Assembly: GCA_963169055.1 (NCBI GenBank)
Contig: CAUJFU010000237.1
Location: 1 to 35,436 of the forward strand
Direction of reading: 5' to 3'
Source: Myxococcota bacterium
Lineage (GTDB): Bacteria > Myxococcota_C > UBA6777
Length of the DNA: 35,436 bases
The notes beneath the pieces were generated by a model. That model ran no database searches. It saw nothing but the letters and a program-made list of their open reading frames with translations, and was not told the DNA's origin. Below, piece by piece: positions 9,053 through 18,067 of the stretch (positions are counted from its first letter, which is position 1; every line of letters starts with the position of its first letter). The translations under genes were made by a program, and so were the position numbers.

Positions 9053-10042
9053 TTAGAAGAACGCTTGCAAAGAAAAAGCGAGATGGCGGTTGTTGGATTC
9101 GTAATTGAGCGCAAGCTGCTGACGAAACGCGATCTGTGCGCCGAATTGGGCGTATTGCACCCCGACACCCACCGACAAAAAGTGTCGAATGCGTTTTTCC
9201 GTCTCGTTGAGACCGACAAAGTCGCGCACTTGATCGAGTTGGTATCCGAGACGGATCGAAACAACGTTGAGGATGGTGTATTCGGCCCCAGCGCGCAGTT
9301 CGTGTCCCACTTCTCCTCCGCCCTTGGATTGAAAATCGATCACCCAATCCACCGCAAGCTGAAACGGCATCTTGTGGCCGATCGCGATCCCGATGGCCAT
9401 CGATATCGGCGTTTCTCCTGTTTCGTTGTAGATCAAATTGTAGCCCACCACCGACATCGAAAGCCAACTGGTGGTCTGCCACGTCACCCCCACATCCAAC
9501 GTCAGCGTGTTGATCGGTGCAAAAAAAGGTCGGTTGAGGTAGAGATATTTGAGGGTGGCTCCAAACACCAACGTCTCTTGCCAAGCTGCCGCAACCCCAA
9601 GACGAGCAATGTGCCCGTCGATCGTTCGGAGCTTTCCGTCATCCTGACGCGGTGACATATAGTACGAGTATGAAGCTCCCCCCGCGACCATCGGGTTACT
9701 TTTGCTGTCGATGATCCCGATGTTAAACACACGATTGTCTGCGGCAGGATGAAAGAAAAACGTACCTTCCAACACATACGATTTGCGCCGACGCCAAGCC
9801 CCCGCAGGGTTGATAAACAAAGCTTCCGTACCATCCGCCAAGGCAACACCCGCGTTTCCCATCCCCATCGGGCGCGTGCCAAAGTAATCAGGAGCAGGCG
9901 TCAACGGCATCGAACCTGTCAGTTCGACCCCCGAAGCCCCCACCTGCACGCCGCCCCCCAACCACCACCAAAGCCCAATACAACACGCGGCAAGACGATG
10001 CCACCCCACCAAGCCACACAGAGACGATGCCGGCCATTTCAA
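9053..10042 (-). CDS. Outer-membrane beta-barrel protein (FadL/PorV-like)
   Basis: The protein is about 329 residues. Two starts compete. A GTG at 10051 overlaps the deformylase stop (GTGA) but has no spacing from the ribosome site. The TTG at 10042 sits 8 bases after GAGGAG and is preferred. A long hydrophobic, Trp-rich signal peptide is followed by the family-typical mature start with RPMGMGNAGVALADG and FINPAG. Alternating beta-strands fill the rest, and the chain ends in Phe (LAFSLQAFF), the usual BAM-recognition signal of barrels. FadL/PorV-type barrels take up hydrophobic compounds or shuttle secreted cargo; which applies here is unknown. It is probably co-translated with the deformylase gene by stop-start proximity, which is a functionally odd pairing. 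Confidence 0.75.
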   Translation of the reverse strand: MKWPASSLCGLVGWHRLAACCIGLWWWLGGGVQVGASGVELTGSMPLTPAPDYFGTRPMGMGNAGVALADGTEALFINPAGAWRRRKSYVLEGTFFFHPAADNRVFNIGIIDSKSNPMVAGGASYSYYMSPRQDDGKLRTIDGHIARLGVAAAWQETLVFGATLKYLYLNRPFFAPINTLTLDVGVTWQTTSWLSMSVVGYNLIYNETGETPISMAIGIAIGHKMPFQLAVDWVIDFQSKGGGEVGHELRAGAEYTILNVVSIRLGYQLDQVRDFVGLNETEKRIRHFLSVGVGVQYAQFGAQIAFRQQLALNYESNNRHLAFSLQAFF

Positions 10043-10047
10043 CGTAA

Positions 10048-10584
10048 TCACTCCTCACCCAAACGACGGTGTAGATCCGTTCCGCCATAGCGTTTTTTCA
10101 TTTTCCGTTTGGCGAGACCCTGACGCAAACGACTCAGCTTGTCAATAAAGAGCACACCGTTGAGGTGATCGACTTCGTGCTGAACAACGATCGCCAAAAA
10201 ACCATCCGTTTCGATCCGAATCGGCGCGCCATACCGATCCTGCGCTTCAAAGCGGATGGCTTCGTAACGCTCGATGGGTTCGTAGATATCTGGAAAAGAC
10301 AAACAACCTTCTTCGCCCACAACACGCCCCCCCAGAAATGCTGTAATCGTGGGATTAACGAGTTCCAAAAGCTCCGATCCACGGTCATCTCGGCTTGGAT
10401 CTATGACGATTACGCGCTGCGTCGAAGCGACCTGATTGGCTGCTAATCCCGCTCCGTTCGCGGCGTACATCGTCTCTGCCATATCGTCCAACAGTTGATG
10501 GAGATCTTGATCAAATTGCCTCACTTCTTGACAGCGCTCCCGCAAGATCGCGTGCGGGTACAACATAATGTCCAAAACAGCCAT
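10048..10584 (-). CDS. def: Peptide deformylase
   Basis: The protein is 178 residues, a normal length. It removes the formyl group from the N-terminal Met of nascent proteins. All three family motifs are intact: GAGLAANQV (motif I), EEGCLSFP with metal-ligand Cys94 (motif II) and QHEVDHLNG with metal ligands His136 and His140 and catalytic Glu137 (motif III). The ATG at 10584 follows GAGGA by 7 bases. The usual partner fmt is not adjacent; instead the gene sits between a PATAN protein gene and a barrel gene. Confidence 0.97.
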   Translation of the reverse strand: MAVLDIMLYPHAILRERCQEVRQFDQDLHQLLDDMAETMYAANGAGLAANQVASTQRVIVIDPSRDDRGSELLELVNPTITAFLGGRVVGEEGCLSFPDIYEPIERYEAIRFEAQDRYGAPIRIETDGFLAIVVQHEVDHLNGVLFIDKLSRLRQGLAKRKMKKRYGGTDLHRRLGEE

Positions 10585-10621
10585 GCTTTTTCCTCATCAA
10601 ACGTGCGTATGTGGGTTTGTT

Positions 10622-10691
10622 GGGTGAAGTTTCACCCCATACAACCGACCATGCGACGCATTTCGAGCCGATGGCCCTCGTGGTGCGTCGC
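10622..10691 (-). terminator. Pair of hairpins downstream of the PATAN protein gene
   Basis: Two strong inverted repeats lie in the 125 bases between the PATAN stop (10710) and the deformylase start. Arms GCGACGCA/TGCGTCGC (10653-10660 and 10684-10691) enclose a further CGAG/CTCG pair, and GGGTGAA/TTCACCC (10622-10637) forms a tight stem. Neither is followed by a T tract on the minus strand, so they may be Rho-assisted or RNA-processing structures rather than intrinsic terminators. Confidence 0.45.
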
Positions 10692-10709
10692 CTTCCTCCA
10701 AGGCACCGC

Positions 10710-12626
10710 TCAAACAGAGAGTCCGTCACGATAAAGCCCCCGTAGTCCGGGATCGCCCAAGACGTCGTAAGCTTCTTGAAGGACGGTTTGTATCTCGTCA
10801 AGCTGCGCTTGGAGTTTGTCGCGCAACAACATCGGGATCTGTTCAGGCGCGTATTGCGCCCGTATCTGTTGATAGGCACGACGGATATCCAATTCGTTGG
10901 CGTTGGGATCAAGACCCAAGATCTGAAAATAATCGACCGTCATCACCCGTTGGTATTGTTGCTGGATCTCGTATTGGAGCTTTTGCATCTCCTCGGGGGA
11001 GCGGGGAAATTCGTTTGTACGATTTTCTGCTTGGGGTTCGTAATTTGCTCCCAAGCCTTGTTGAAAAGCGCCCATCGAGCGCAAAGTCATGGTCGCTTTA
11101 ATGTTCTGTGTGCGTCGAGCCGACGAGGGTTGGCGAGTGGCTGCGCTCGGATGAGGCGCTCGCGCCCTCGAAGCATCCGCCGATGTCGAACCCTCGTCGA
11201 CTTGAAACAAACTTTCGGGCTTTCGGGCCTGTGGGAGGCCGGGGGCCGCAACCGTAGCAGGGCGCGCAACAGGGATACGAGGCTGGTTGCCGCTCACCCC
11301 GGGAGAAACGCGAGGAACCGTCGCGCTGATGCTAGGAGGGCGACGCGGAAGAATCGATGGGGGGGCAGGGATCGTCGATGCGTTTCCTGAAGATGGGTCG
11401 ATTTTCACATTCAAAAAGCCGTCGCTTCCCGGGGTATCCGCCATCGTCACATGACCAAGCACCATCAGCGCGTAGATCAACGCATGCAGCACCACCCCTT
11501 CGATGCGCAGATCTTGTTGAAGCTGCAACAGGGAATGTTTGCCGTCGACGTGTTGGATGATCTTCTTTTCTAAGATGTTGAGCGGAAGCTGGCCTTCTGC
11601 GAGGCGGTTGGAGAACCATTGTGGGATGCGCTCGACGGAACCAAGCAGCGAGAGCAAGCGGCGGGCACTGTAGCCGCTGCGAATACCTTGGAGCAAAAGC
11701 GGCGGAACCTCTAGCTTGAAGGGAGCGGCGGGGAGATCCTCGGCCCCCGGGATAAAACAAAAAGAACCTTCGACCCACGAGAAGGAACTCATCACCACTT
11801 GCTCGACATAGCGGCGATTGACACGCAAGATGCTGGCGCGATCGATCAATCCAAGCTCGTAAAGTTTTTCTCCGGGACGCGCTTTTTGAAAGATCAACCG
11901 ATGTTCGGCGATCTCGTTCGGCAATTTTTTGAGGATGCCTTCTTTTTGAAGGACACGCTCAAAGTTTTGTAGCGGAACGTTCGATTCTGCGGCCAAGATC
12001 ACCCCTTGATTCATCCAGATACGACGGGTTTCTTGGCCCAAACTCAACAGCATCTTGCCGGAGGCTTTTCGCAACAACAAGATCGAGAACAAACGAGCGA
12101 CATCCAACTGAGCGAGTTGGCCTTTCCATTCGCGGTTGCGTTGGAGACTGCTGCTTCCACGTGTTCCTGTTGTGCCCAAACTTGGCGAAGAACTCGGTGA
12201 GTCCGAAGCAAGGCTTGTGGTGTCATTTTCAGCAGAAGGCGTGTGCAGCGTGGGTTCAGGGGTCGGTGTTTGTTTCAGGTGTTCACGAAGACGTTGAAAG
12301 ATCGCACGAGCGATCTGGTCGGGTGCAAGGCGACCATCAAACACGATATCTTCGGGGCGCAACACATCCAACGAGCCGTCCTGCAAAACCACGCACAAGA
12401 CTTGCGAAAGCTGCCCGCTCGCCACATAACGGCGGTAGAAATCCGCTCCTTCGCCCTCCGTGGCGATCACCAAAGCCACGGGCTTGACGACCCCAAAGAG
12501 CTTAACGGCCTCGCGTGCGCGTGACGTCCGAAACACATTCACGCCCAACTGATTGAGCGATTGCTCCAGCATCCCGACGCGCTGCACATGCCCATCCAAG
12601 ATCAAAATGGTTTGCTGTGTTGGCAT
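10710..12626 (-). CDS. Receiver-like + PATAN (DUF4388) + degenerate J-domain protein
   Basis: The protein is 638 residues. The ATG at 12626 follows GAGGT by 5 bases; upstream in-frame codons lack homology. Residues ~5-130 look like a receiver (CheY-like) fold (TILILDGHVQRVGMLEQSLN), but the usual phospho-acceptor Asp is not evident where ...PVALVIAT... occurs. Residues ~165-395 match the DUF4388/PATAN region of deltaproteobacterial signalling proteins (EWKGQLAQLDVARLFSILL..., ASGKMLLSL). A Pro/Ser-rich linker follows. Residues ~561-638 form a J-like domain (DYFQILGLDPNANELDIRRA...AYDVLGDPGLR) in which the HPD motif needed to stimulate Hsp70 is absent (YAPE in its place). It is probably a regulatory or scaffold protein that uses the J-like fold for binding only; partners are unknown. 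Confidence 0.75.
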   Translation of the reverse strand: MPTQQTILILDGHVQRVGMLEQSLNQLGVNVFRTSRAREAVKLFGVVKPVALVIATEGEGADFYRRYVASGQLSQVLCVVLQDGSLDVLRPEDIVFDGRLAPDQIARAIFQRLREHLKQTPTPEPTLHTPSAENDTTSLASDSPSSSPSLGTTGTRGSSSLQRNREWKGQLAQLDVARLFSILLLRKASGKMLLSLGQETRRIWMNQGVILAAESNVPLQNFERVLQKEGILKKLPNEIAEHRLIFQKARPGEKLYELGLIDRASILRVNRRYVEQVVMSSFSWVEGSFCFIPGAEDLPAAPFKLEVPPLLLQGIRSGYSARRLLSLLGSVERIPQWFSNRLAEGQLPLNILEKKIIQHVDGKHSLLQLQQDLRIEGVVLHALIYALMVLGHVTMADTPGSDGFLNVKIDPSSGNASTIPAPPSILPRRPPSISATVPRVSPGVSGNQPRIPVARPATVAAPGLPQARKPESLFQVDEGSTSADASRARAPHPSAATRQPSSARRTQNIKATMTLRSMGAFQQGLGANYEPQAENRTNEFPRSPEEMQKLQYEIQQQYQRVMTVDYFQILGLDPNANELDIRRAYQQIRAQYAPEQIPMLLRDKLQAQLDEIQTVLQEAYDVLGDPGLRGLYRDGLSV

Positions 12627-12729
12627 AAAAACCTCGATCGTTGCGCAAAAACCCCACAAAGGGAAAACAGCGGCAGCCCGATCTCCGCAATCAAAAAAGC
12701 TGCCGAACACACCAACGCCCTCGACAGCC

Positions 12730-12810
12730 GAGGACGCGGCCATCATAGAACTTGGACCCACAGCCCTCGGTTGGTACACCGCGAGGGCGCGGCCATCATA
12801 GCACTTGGAC
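12730..12810. repeat. 28-bp direct repeat at and beyond the priA 3' end
   Basis: Bases 12730-12757 and 12783-12810 match at 26 of 28 positions. The second copy contains the priA stop codon (12796-12798) and its last codons; the first lies downstream in the priA-PATAN gap. Each copy is next to a small inverted repeat (GCCCTCG/CGAGGGC at 12763-12788, CCTCG/CGAGG upstream). This looks like a partial duplication of the gene end that also duplicated a hairpin. No T tract is present. Confidence 0.7.
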
Positions 12811-15333
12811 AGGATCGGTATCAATCAAGATCTTGACCTCCGTTCGCGGCAACCCCGCCAAGATCTCCCGCACCAAGGCCCACGTCAACGCATGAAGCAG
12901 TCGGCGCTCTGGGGCCTTGAGCAGCAATTGCCAACGAAAACGATTTTTGATCCGCTCCAACGCAGCGGGAGCAGGCCCAAGCAATTCGACGCGTGGAAAC
13001 TGTCCCGTTTTCAGTTTTTGTCGCAAGGCTTGTCCCACTTCGCAAGCGATCTCTTCGGTCTCTTGGGCAGAAGTCCCCTCAAAGCGCACCCCCACCAAAA
13101 ATCCATACGGTGGATAGCCTGCTTCGCGGCGAAACGGTACTTCGCATCGATAGAAGCCTTGATAATCCTGCTGTAGCGCATAAAAAAGACTGGGATGTTC
13201 GGGATTAAACGTCTGGATCAAGACGCGCCCGGGCGTACTTCCCCGTCCTGCGCGCCCTGCGACTTGCACCAAAAGCTGAAACGTCCGCTCCGCACTACGA
13301 AAATCCGGCATACTCAAACCTTGATCCGCAAGCAACACCCCAACCAACGTGACGCCGGGAAAATCGTGGCCTTTGGCGATCATCTGCGTACCGATCAAGA
13401 TATCGATCTGGCGGTGTCCAAAACGCTCGACCAGATCTTCCAAGGTTCCCTTGCGGCTGGTCGTGTCCCGATCCATCCGATCAATCCGCGCACTCGGCAG
13501 CAGATGCTGCAAAAGCTCTTGCACTTTTTCGGTTCCCCATCCCGTGTTTTCGAGGTGGCGGTGACTACAAGACGGACAACACGTCGGGTAACGCTCGGCA
13601 TATCCGCAATAATGACACAACAAAACGGATTGCGCCCGATGGTGCGTTAAGTTGATCGAACAATGCTTGCAACGAAAGGTCATTCCGCAATTTGGACACA
13701 CGACGGTGGTGTGATAGCCTCGGCGGTTGAGAAAAAGAATGCTCTGATCGCCTTTTGCAAGATTTTCTGTCAACGCCTCCAACAACGTCGGCGAGATCAT
13801 CCCGCCCAGACGTTCGGGGGTTTTGCGCAGATCGATCACTTCGACCGAAGGCATCGGGCGATCCAAGATCCGCTTTGGCATCGAAAGGTAGCCCCATCGG
13901 CCAAGATGCGCATTCGCGTAACTCTCTAGCGCAGGCGTTGCAGAACCCAAGATCACCGTCGCATGGCAAAGCTTGGCGCGCATTAAAGCCAAACTACGGG
14001 CATGATAAGGAAAGCGACCTTCTTGTTTGTACGACGTTTCTTGCTCTTCATCGACGATCACCATCCCCAGATCCCGAAACGGCGCAAAGATCGCCGAGCG
14101 TGCACCGATCACCAACGGTACTTCGCCGCGCTTGATCCGCCACCATTGATCATAGCGCTCTTGTTCGTTGAGTCCGCTATGCAACACCGTAAGCTGATCT
14201 CCCAAGCGCCTGCGAAAATGGCCCACAAACTGCGGAGTCAGCGAGATCTCAGGAACCAAGACGATGGCTTGGCGATCTTGCGCCATTACGCGCTCGATCA
14301 ATTGCAAATAGACCTCGGTCTTTCCGCTCCCTGTGACTCCGTGCAACAAAAAGGGTTGAAAGATCCGCTTTTCGATCCCGGGAACAACAGCCTCGAAGAC
14401 CTTTTGCTGATCTGGAGTGGGAGGAAAAGGTTTGGTGGCTTGTGGAACGGGCGAAAAAAACGGGTCGCTCGATACCTCGATATCCACCAAGTCGATCAGA
14501 CCTTTTTTGAGCATCTGTCGCAAGGCATCACGGATATCCACATCGCCCATCAATGCGCGCAATTGCGCAAGCGTGATCGGCCCATACTCGCGTACCGCCT
14601 CCCAGATCTCGGCTTGGCGTGCAGCGCGCTGCAACAGCAACTCACGCCGCGCCAACGACATCTCCTCGACCACTCGATACATCCGCTGTGTTCGGCCCTT
14701 GACACGGGGAACGGTCACCCCCTCTTGGATCAACAAAAAGCCATCTCGCACCAGCTCGCGCAAATGGTGGGCTTTTCCGCCCTTGATGCGTTCCAATAAT
14801 CCAGCCCGAGGAATGACTTCTCCCGGCAAGATCGCCGCAAGCAGCCGGCCTCTCGGCCCACGCAAGATACCCCCGCTTCGGGCGATCTCCCCTGTCTGCG
14901 AAAGATACACCGATTGCTTGCCTTCAACGTTGATCCCGGCAGGCAGCGCCCCTCGGATCACCTCGCCGATCGGGTAAAACAGATAATCTGCCGCAAACTC
15001 AAACAAGGTCAACGTGGTCTCGTCGAACAAAGGCTCCTCATCCAAGACATCCTCGATCTCGCGTAGTCGCTGCTCGACCCCCTCGGGCGGTTTGGAATAG
15101 CGCAAAAAATAGCCTGTGATCAGGCGTTGCCCCACAGGGGCCAACACGCGCACCCCTGTTTTGACCCGATCCATCAGCGCTTCGGGGATGATGTAGTGAT
15201 AGGTGTCGTAGATCGGCAGATCCAGCGCGATCTCGCCCGTATGTTCGGCTTCCTTGGGCTGCGTTTCGCGCTGTACAGGCTTGGGCGAGATCGGGTCATG
15301 CCCGAGATCTTGGAACAGACTCTCTTGCTTCAC
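12796..15333 (-). CDS. priA: Primosomal replication-restart helicase PriA
   Basis: The protein is 845 residues from GTG 15333; the longer frame to 15453 adds a non-homologous tail. PriA is the 3'-to-5' helicase that recognises stalled forks and reloads the replisome. The N-terminal DNA-binding domain begins IALDLPIYDTYHYIIPEAL. The helicase core shows Walker A HGVTGSGKTEVY, VLVPEISLTPQ, GARSAIFAPF and SATPALESY. Zinc ligands are CPNC, CKHC, CHYC and CCPSC, and motif VI is QVAGRAGRG. The C-terminus ends IDTDPVQVL, close to the usual IDVDP ending, so the gene is complete. One departure is that the Walker B box is DEEQ rather than the usual DEEH. The start is uncertain because no good ribosome site precedes the GTG. 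Confidence 0.95.
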   Translation of the reverse strand: MKQESLFQDLGHDPISPKPVQRETQPKEAEHTGEIALDLPIYDTYHYIIPEALMDRVKTGVRVLAPVGQRLITGYFLRYSKPPEGVEQRLREIEDVLDEEPLFDETTLTLFEFAADYLFYPIGEVIRGALPAGINVEGKQSVYLSQTGEIARSGGILRGPRGRLLAAILPGEVIPRAGLLERIKGGKAHHLRELVRDGFLLIQEGVTVPRVKGRTQRMYRVVEEMSLARRELLLQRAARQAEIWEAVREYGPITLAQLRALMGDVDIRDALRQMLKKGLIDLVDIEVSSDPFFSPVPQATKPFPPTPDQQKVFEAVVPGIEKRIFQPFLLHGVTGSGKTEVYLQLIERVMAQDRQAIVLVPEISLTPQFVGHFRRRLGDQLTVLHSGLNEQERYDQWWRIKRGEVPLVIGARSAIFAPFRDLGMVIVDEEQETSYKQEGRFPYHARSLALMRAKLCHATVILGSATPALESYANAHLGRWGYLSMPKRILDRPMPSVEVIDLRKTPERLGGMISPTLLEALTENLAKGDQSILFLNRRGYHTTVVCPNCGMTFRCKHCSINLTHHRAQSVLLCHYCGYAERYPTCCPSCSHRHLENTGWGTEKVQELLQHLLPSARIDRMDRDTTSRKGTLEDLVERFGHRQIDILIGTQMIAKGHDFPGVTLVGVLLADQGLSMPDFRSAERTFQLLVQVAGRAGRGSTPGRVLIQTFNPEHPSLFYALQQDYQGFYRCEVPFRREAGYPPYGFLVGVRFEGTSAQETEEIACEVGQALRQKLKTGQFPRVELLGPAPAALERIKNRFRWQLLLKAPERRLLHALTWALVREILAGLPRTEVKILIDTDPVQVL

Positions 15334-15396
15334 ATCACACCCCACAGCGCAAGAGCTAGATCGCCGACACTCGCCACGATCCACTCCGATCGAAAA

Positions 15397-15519
15397 CCCG
15401 TGTTCGCCCCGCCTCACACGACGGAGCGATTGGTTTGAAAAACGTTTGATCACCCCGCCAACATGGGGTCAAGGGGGCGATGTGGCCTTGTGCGGCGTGG
15501 GCAATGTCCCACAAAAGAC
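15397..15519 (-). repeat. Dispersed structured element, copy B (diverged)
   Basis: It lies between the stop of the LolA-like gene (15572) and priA. It retains the order of copy A: CCCGTGTTCGC (from 15397), GTTTGAAAAACG, CCGCCAACATGGGGTCAAGG (15455-15474) with CCTTG (15486-15490), and a shortened hairpin GTGGG/CCCAC (15497-15512). The long helix is weaker here (9 of 13 pairs). The remaining parts of 15334-15571 hold no gene I can support. Confidence 0.75.
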
Positions 15520-15571
15520 ACCCCACAAGTGACTCCTCTCTTTTAGAAAGAGAGCACGGACGAGCGAGTGT

Positions 15572-16351
15572 TTAGGGGATTTGTTGAAAGGATGTTTGGG
15601 GAACAGAACCGACCTTGACACGGTACGCAAGCATCCGCTGAAAAAGGCGGCCTGAACGATAAATCTCGATGCGACCGGGAAAGAGATAACCCCGACCATC
15701 TCGATGGTAATCCAAAAATCGGATATCCAACGCCCCCCCTCCTGTGGTCCGTCCCAAAAAGCGCACAGGATAGGCATATGCCTTGTCGATCCATAGCTGG
15801 TTGGGTTTGCGGTTGTTAAACGGCGCTCCCAAAACCACCACAGGACGGCCACCAAACCACGCAAGGCTCATCCGCAAAGGCTCGTTGTAATCGCTTTCTG
15901 ACTCAAAACGCTTTGAGCCTTGGTAGCGAACGCCCAACGCCCGCAAGATCCCTTCGGCGCTCCCCCACGACGAATCATCCCCACCCATCGCAAAAAAATC
16001 AAATCGAGGGTTGGGTTTGCGTGCTTGATTTTTGGTTTGACCGCCTTGTTCCCAAGACAAGTGTTCTTGGTCTCTCCACACCTCGATGCGATGGGCTTTC
16101 TTGTCTTTATGAAGTTCAAAGCGGATCTTGCCGGGAGTTCTCAACAACAAAACGCCATCTTCTCGTTGGAGGCCCCCATTCTTCGGGGTTTCGATCGTCA
16201 TCCAAACTTGGATTTGGCGCATCGAAGAACGCACCGAGACCATCTTACTCAGATAATACCGAGGCGGAAGAAGGTACGCATCCACGCGCACAAGCCCCCC
16301 CATGATGCACAAAAAAACAACCACGCCGCACCCATTGCGAAGATGGCGCAT
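15572..16351 (-). CDS. Exported LolA-like/outer-membrane lipoprotein-sorting-type protein
   Basis: The protein is 259 residues. The ATG at 16351 lies 8 bases after GGAG and yields a clean signal peptide (~1-25, ...VVVFLCIMGGLVRVDA). The mature part is rich in beta-strands with the rhythm of the LolA/LolB-like fold: a QVWMTIETP strand, then LRTPGKIRFELHK, then ...LWIDKAYAYPVRFLGR, then a closing GRIEIYRSGRL. Such proteins cradle lipid chains in the periplasm. There is no lipobox Cys, so it should be soluble in the periplasm. It starts 28 bases after the CaiB stop and is probably co-transcribed with it. The fold assignment is by pattern only and the function is unproven. Confidence 0.6.
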   Translation of the reverse strand: MRHLRNGCGVVVFLCIMGGLVRVDAYLLPPRYYLSKMVSVRSSMRQIQVWMTIETPKNGGLQREDGVLLLRTPGKIRFELHKDKKAHRIEVWRDQEHLSWEQGGQTKNQARKPNPRFDFFAMGGDDSSWGSAEGILRALGVRYQGSKRFESESDYNEPLRMSLAWFGGRPVVVLGAPFNNRKPNQLWIDKAYAYPVRFLGRTTGGGALDIRFLDYHRDGRGYLFPGRIEIYRSGRLFQRMLAYRVKVGSVPQTSFQQIP

Positions 16352-16379
16352 CGTTCGACTCCTTACAGCCTCGTGAGGC

Positions 16380-17567
16380 TCAACGAACAAGCAGCAAAGC
16401 CCCCGATCGAACAAGAGCGTTGATCTCTTCAAGCGTCAGGCCCGCCTCAGACAAGATCGACTCTCCATCCTGTCCCAAGGCGGGGGCAGGACAAAGCTCG
16501 ACGGCCTTTTGCTCGTGGAGGCGCACGGGACTACGGGGCAGAACAAAACTCCCTTCCGTCGGATGTTCGTGCTGAAGCAAAGCATCTCGCGCTTGCCAAT
16601 GCGGATCATGCACAAGTTCATCCACAGAAAGGACGGGTTCGACACAGACATCGTGTTCTTCTAAAAATGAAACCCACGCATCTCTCGGCTTTTGTGCAAA
16701 GGTTTCGCGAAGTGTTTCCCGCACACGCGCTCCCGCTTCGCCCTGTTCGAGCGCTTCGTGAGCAAGGTGCGGAAGCCCAAGCAGAGACACGAGTTTGACC
16801 CAAAACTTCGGTTCCAGCGCGCCGACCGCCAAGTGACGGCCATCTTGACACGCATACACGCCATAACACGGCACACCACCGCGCAGAAAATTTTCTGCGG
16901 GTTCTTCGACAAGTCCAGCCGCACGTTGCCCAAGCTCCATCACCAAAAACGACAACAGCGACTCGCTCATCGAGATATCGCAAAAGCTGCCGATTCCTGT
17001 GCGTTCGCGTTGATACAAAGCCGCCAACACCGAAGCCAACCCCACCATGCTCCCACCCGCGATATCGCCGATCTGCACACCCACCATCGGGATCGATCCT
17101 TGCGCGTTGCGCTGAAGATCCAAAACACCCGAACGTGCGAGGTAATTGAGATCATGCCCTGCACGATGGGCCAGCGGTCCATTTTGGCCGTAACCCGTGA
17201 TCGCACAATAGATCAAACGGGGATGGATCTGCCGCAAGCGGTCATAACCAAGCCCCATTCGCTCCATCACACCGGGGCGAAAGCTTTCGACAAGGATATC
17301 TGCTTGCGCAACCAATCGCAAAAAAACCTCGACCGCCTGTGGATGTTTGAGATCCAAGGCCAGAGATCGCTTGTTGCGGTTGAGCGCGGCAAAGATACCG
17401 CTCATCTGTTGGCGGATCGGCGGATACCATCGTGCATAATCGCCACCTTCGGGTGCTTCGATCTTGATGATCTCAGCCCCAAGGTCAGCAAGCCAAAGAG
17501 TACACAACGGTCCGGGAAGAAGGCGCGTCAGATCAAGGACACGAAGTCCTGCGAGTGGGAGAGACAT
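16380..17567 (-). CDS. CaiB/BaiF CoA-transferase family (alpha-methylacyl-CoA racemase-like)
   Basis: The protein is 395 residues. The ATG at 17567 is chosen because the family's conserved start (PLAGLRVLDLTRLLPGP) follows at once; a TTG at 17603 would overlap the upstream gene. Neither has a strong ribosome site. Matches to the racemase branch are ADLGAEIIKIE, NRNKRSLALDL, AGHDLNYLARSG with candidate base His138, and GDIAGGSM with candidate Asp168; the 30-residue spacing is that of the His/Asp pair of characterised racemases. It would epimerise 2-methylacyl-CoA or move CoA between acids. Its neighbour is an SCP2 lipid-carrier protein, which fits a role in branched or sterol-side-chain acyl-CoA metabolism; that role is inferred. 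Confidence 0.9.
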   Translation of the reverse strand: MSLPLAGLRVLDLTRLLPGPLCTLWLADLGAEIIKIEAPEGGDYARWYPPIRQQMSGIFAALNRNKRSLALDLKHPQAVEVFLRLVAQADILVESFRPGVMERMGLGYDRLRQIHPRLIYCAITGYGQNGPLAHRAGHDLNYLARSGVLDLQRNAQGSIPMVGVQIGDIAGGSMVGLASVLAALYQRERTGIGSFCDISMSESLLSFLVMELGQRAAGLVEEPAENFLRGGVPCYGVYACQDGRHLAVGALEPKFWVKLVSLLGLPHLAHEALEQGEAGARVRETLRETFAQKPRDAWVSFLEEHDVCVEPVLSVDELVHDPHWQARDALLQHEHPTEGSFVLPRSPVRLHEQKAVELCPAPALGQDGESILSEAGLTLEEINALVRSGALLLVR

Positions 17568-17595
17568 GGTCGTTTGCGTGGTTTCGATGGATGGA

Positions 17596-17913
17596 TTAAG
17601 CAAGGATCTTTTGGAGTTTGAGCGCTTGGCCCATATTTCCAGAGACTTTGAGCTTACCGGTCATAAACAACATCTGGGCGTTGGCTTTTTTCGTGGTCAT
17701 CGCCACAAAGTTTTCAGCGGAGACTTGCACTTTGCAGGTTGCGTCTTCTGCCAAACCTTCCATCACTTGGCCTTTGCCGCCTTCGATACGGATCGTCCAT
17801 GATCCGCCCTCTTCACCCAGTTCGAAGGTGTAGATCGCACTAAAGTCACCGAGATCCATGCCTTCGTTGAAACGCGATTGGATGTGATCGAAGGTTGCTT
17901 TCACGTCACTCAT
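17596..17913 (-). CDS. SCP2 sterol-carrier domain protein
   Basis: The protein is 105 residues and consists of a single SCP2 domain, which binds lipids or fatty acyl-CoA in a hydrophobic tunnel. Family landmarks include TFELGEEGGSWTIRIEGGKG, a CKVQVSAENFVAM strand-helix and the closing FMTGKLKVSGNMGQALKLQ. The ATG at 17913 follows GGAG by 10 bases. It stands directly before the CaiB-type gene (28-base gap), and together they look like a small acyl-CoA operon with its own promoter. Confidence 0.93.
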   Translation of the reverse strand: MSDVKATFDHIQSRFNEGMDLGDFSAIYTFELGEEGGSWTIRIEGGKGQVMEGLAEDATCKVQVSAENFVAMTTKKANAQMLFMTGKLKVSGNMGQALKLQKILA

Positions 17914-17997
17914 AATTCTTGTCTCCTTGCAACATACGTTATGCTTTGAACATCTCGCCTAGACGGGCAAATGCACCCTCGGCGCAAAGGTCAACGG

Positions 17998-18026
17998 TTG
18001 TTAGCAGATCCAACACAACCTGTCAA
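17998..18026 (-). promoter_or_regulatory. Candidate promoter for the SCP2-CaiB operon
   Basis: On the minus strand, a perfect -35 TTGACA (18021-18026), a 17-base spacer and TAACAA (17998-18003) lie about 85 bases upstream of the SCP2 start, within the 154-bp gap after exbD. Consensus match only. Confidence 0.4.
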
Positions 18027-18067
18027 CAAGACCCTCCGCAAACCAACCCTCTGTATGAAAAGCTCTG

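Noticed and set aside
8868-9264. Upstream extension of the hydrolase frame
   Set aside because: It crosses copy A of the structured element and part of the barrel gene, and the encoded residues are not protein-like. A ribosome site supports the start at 8853.
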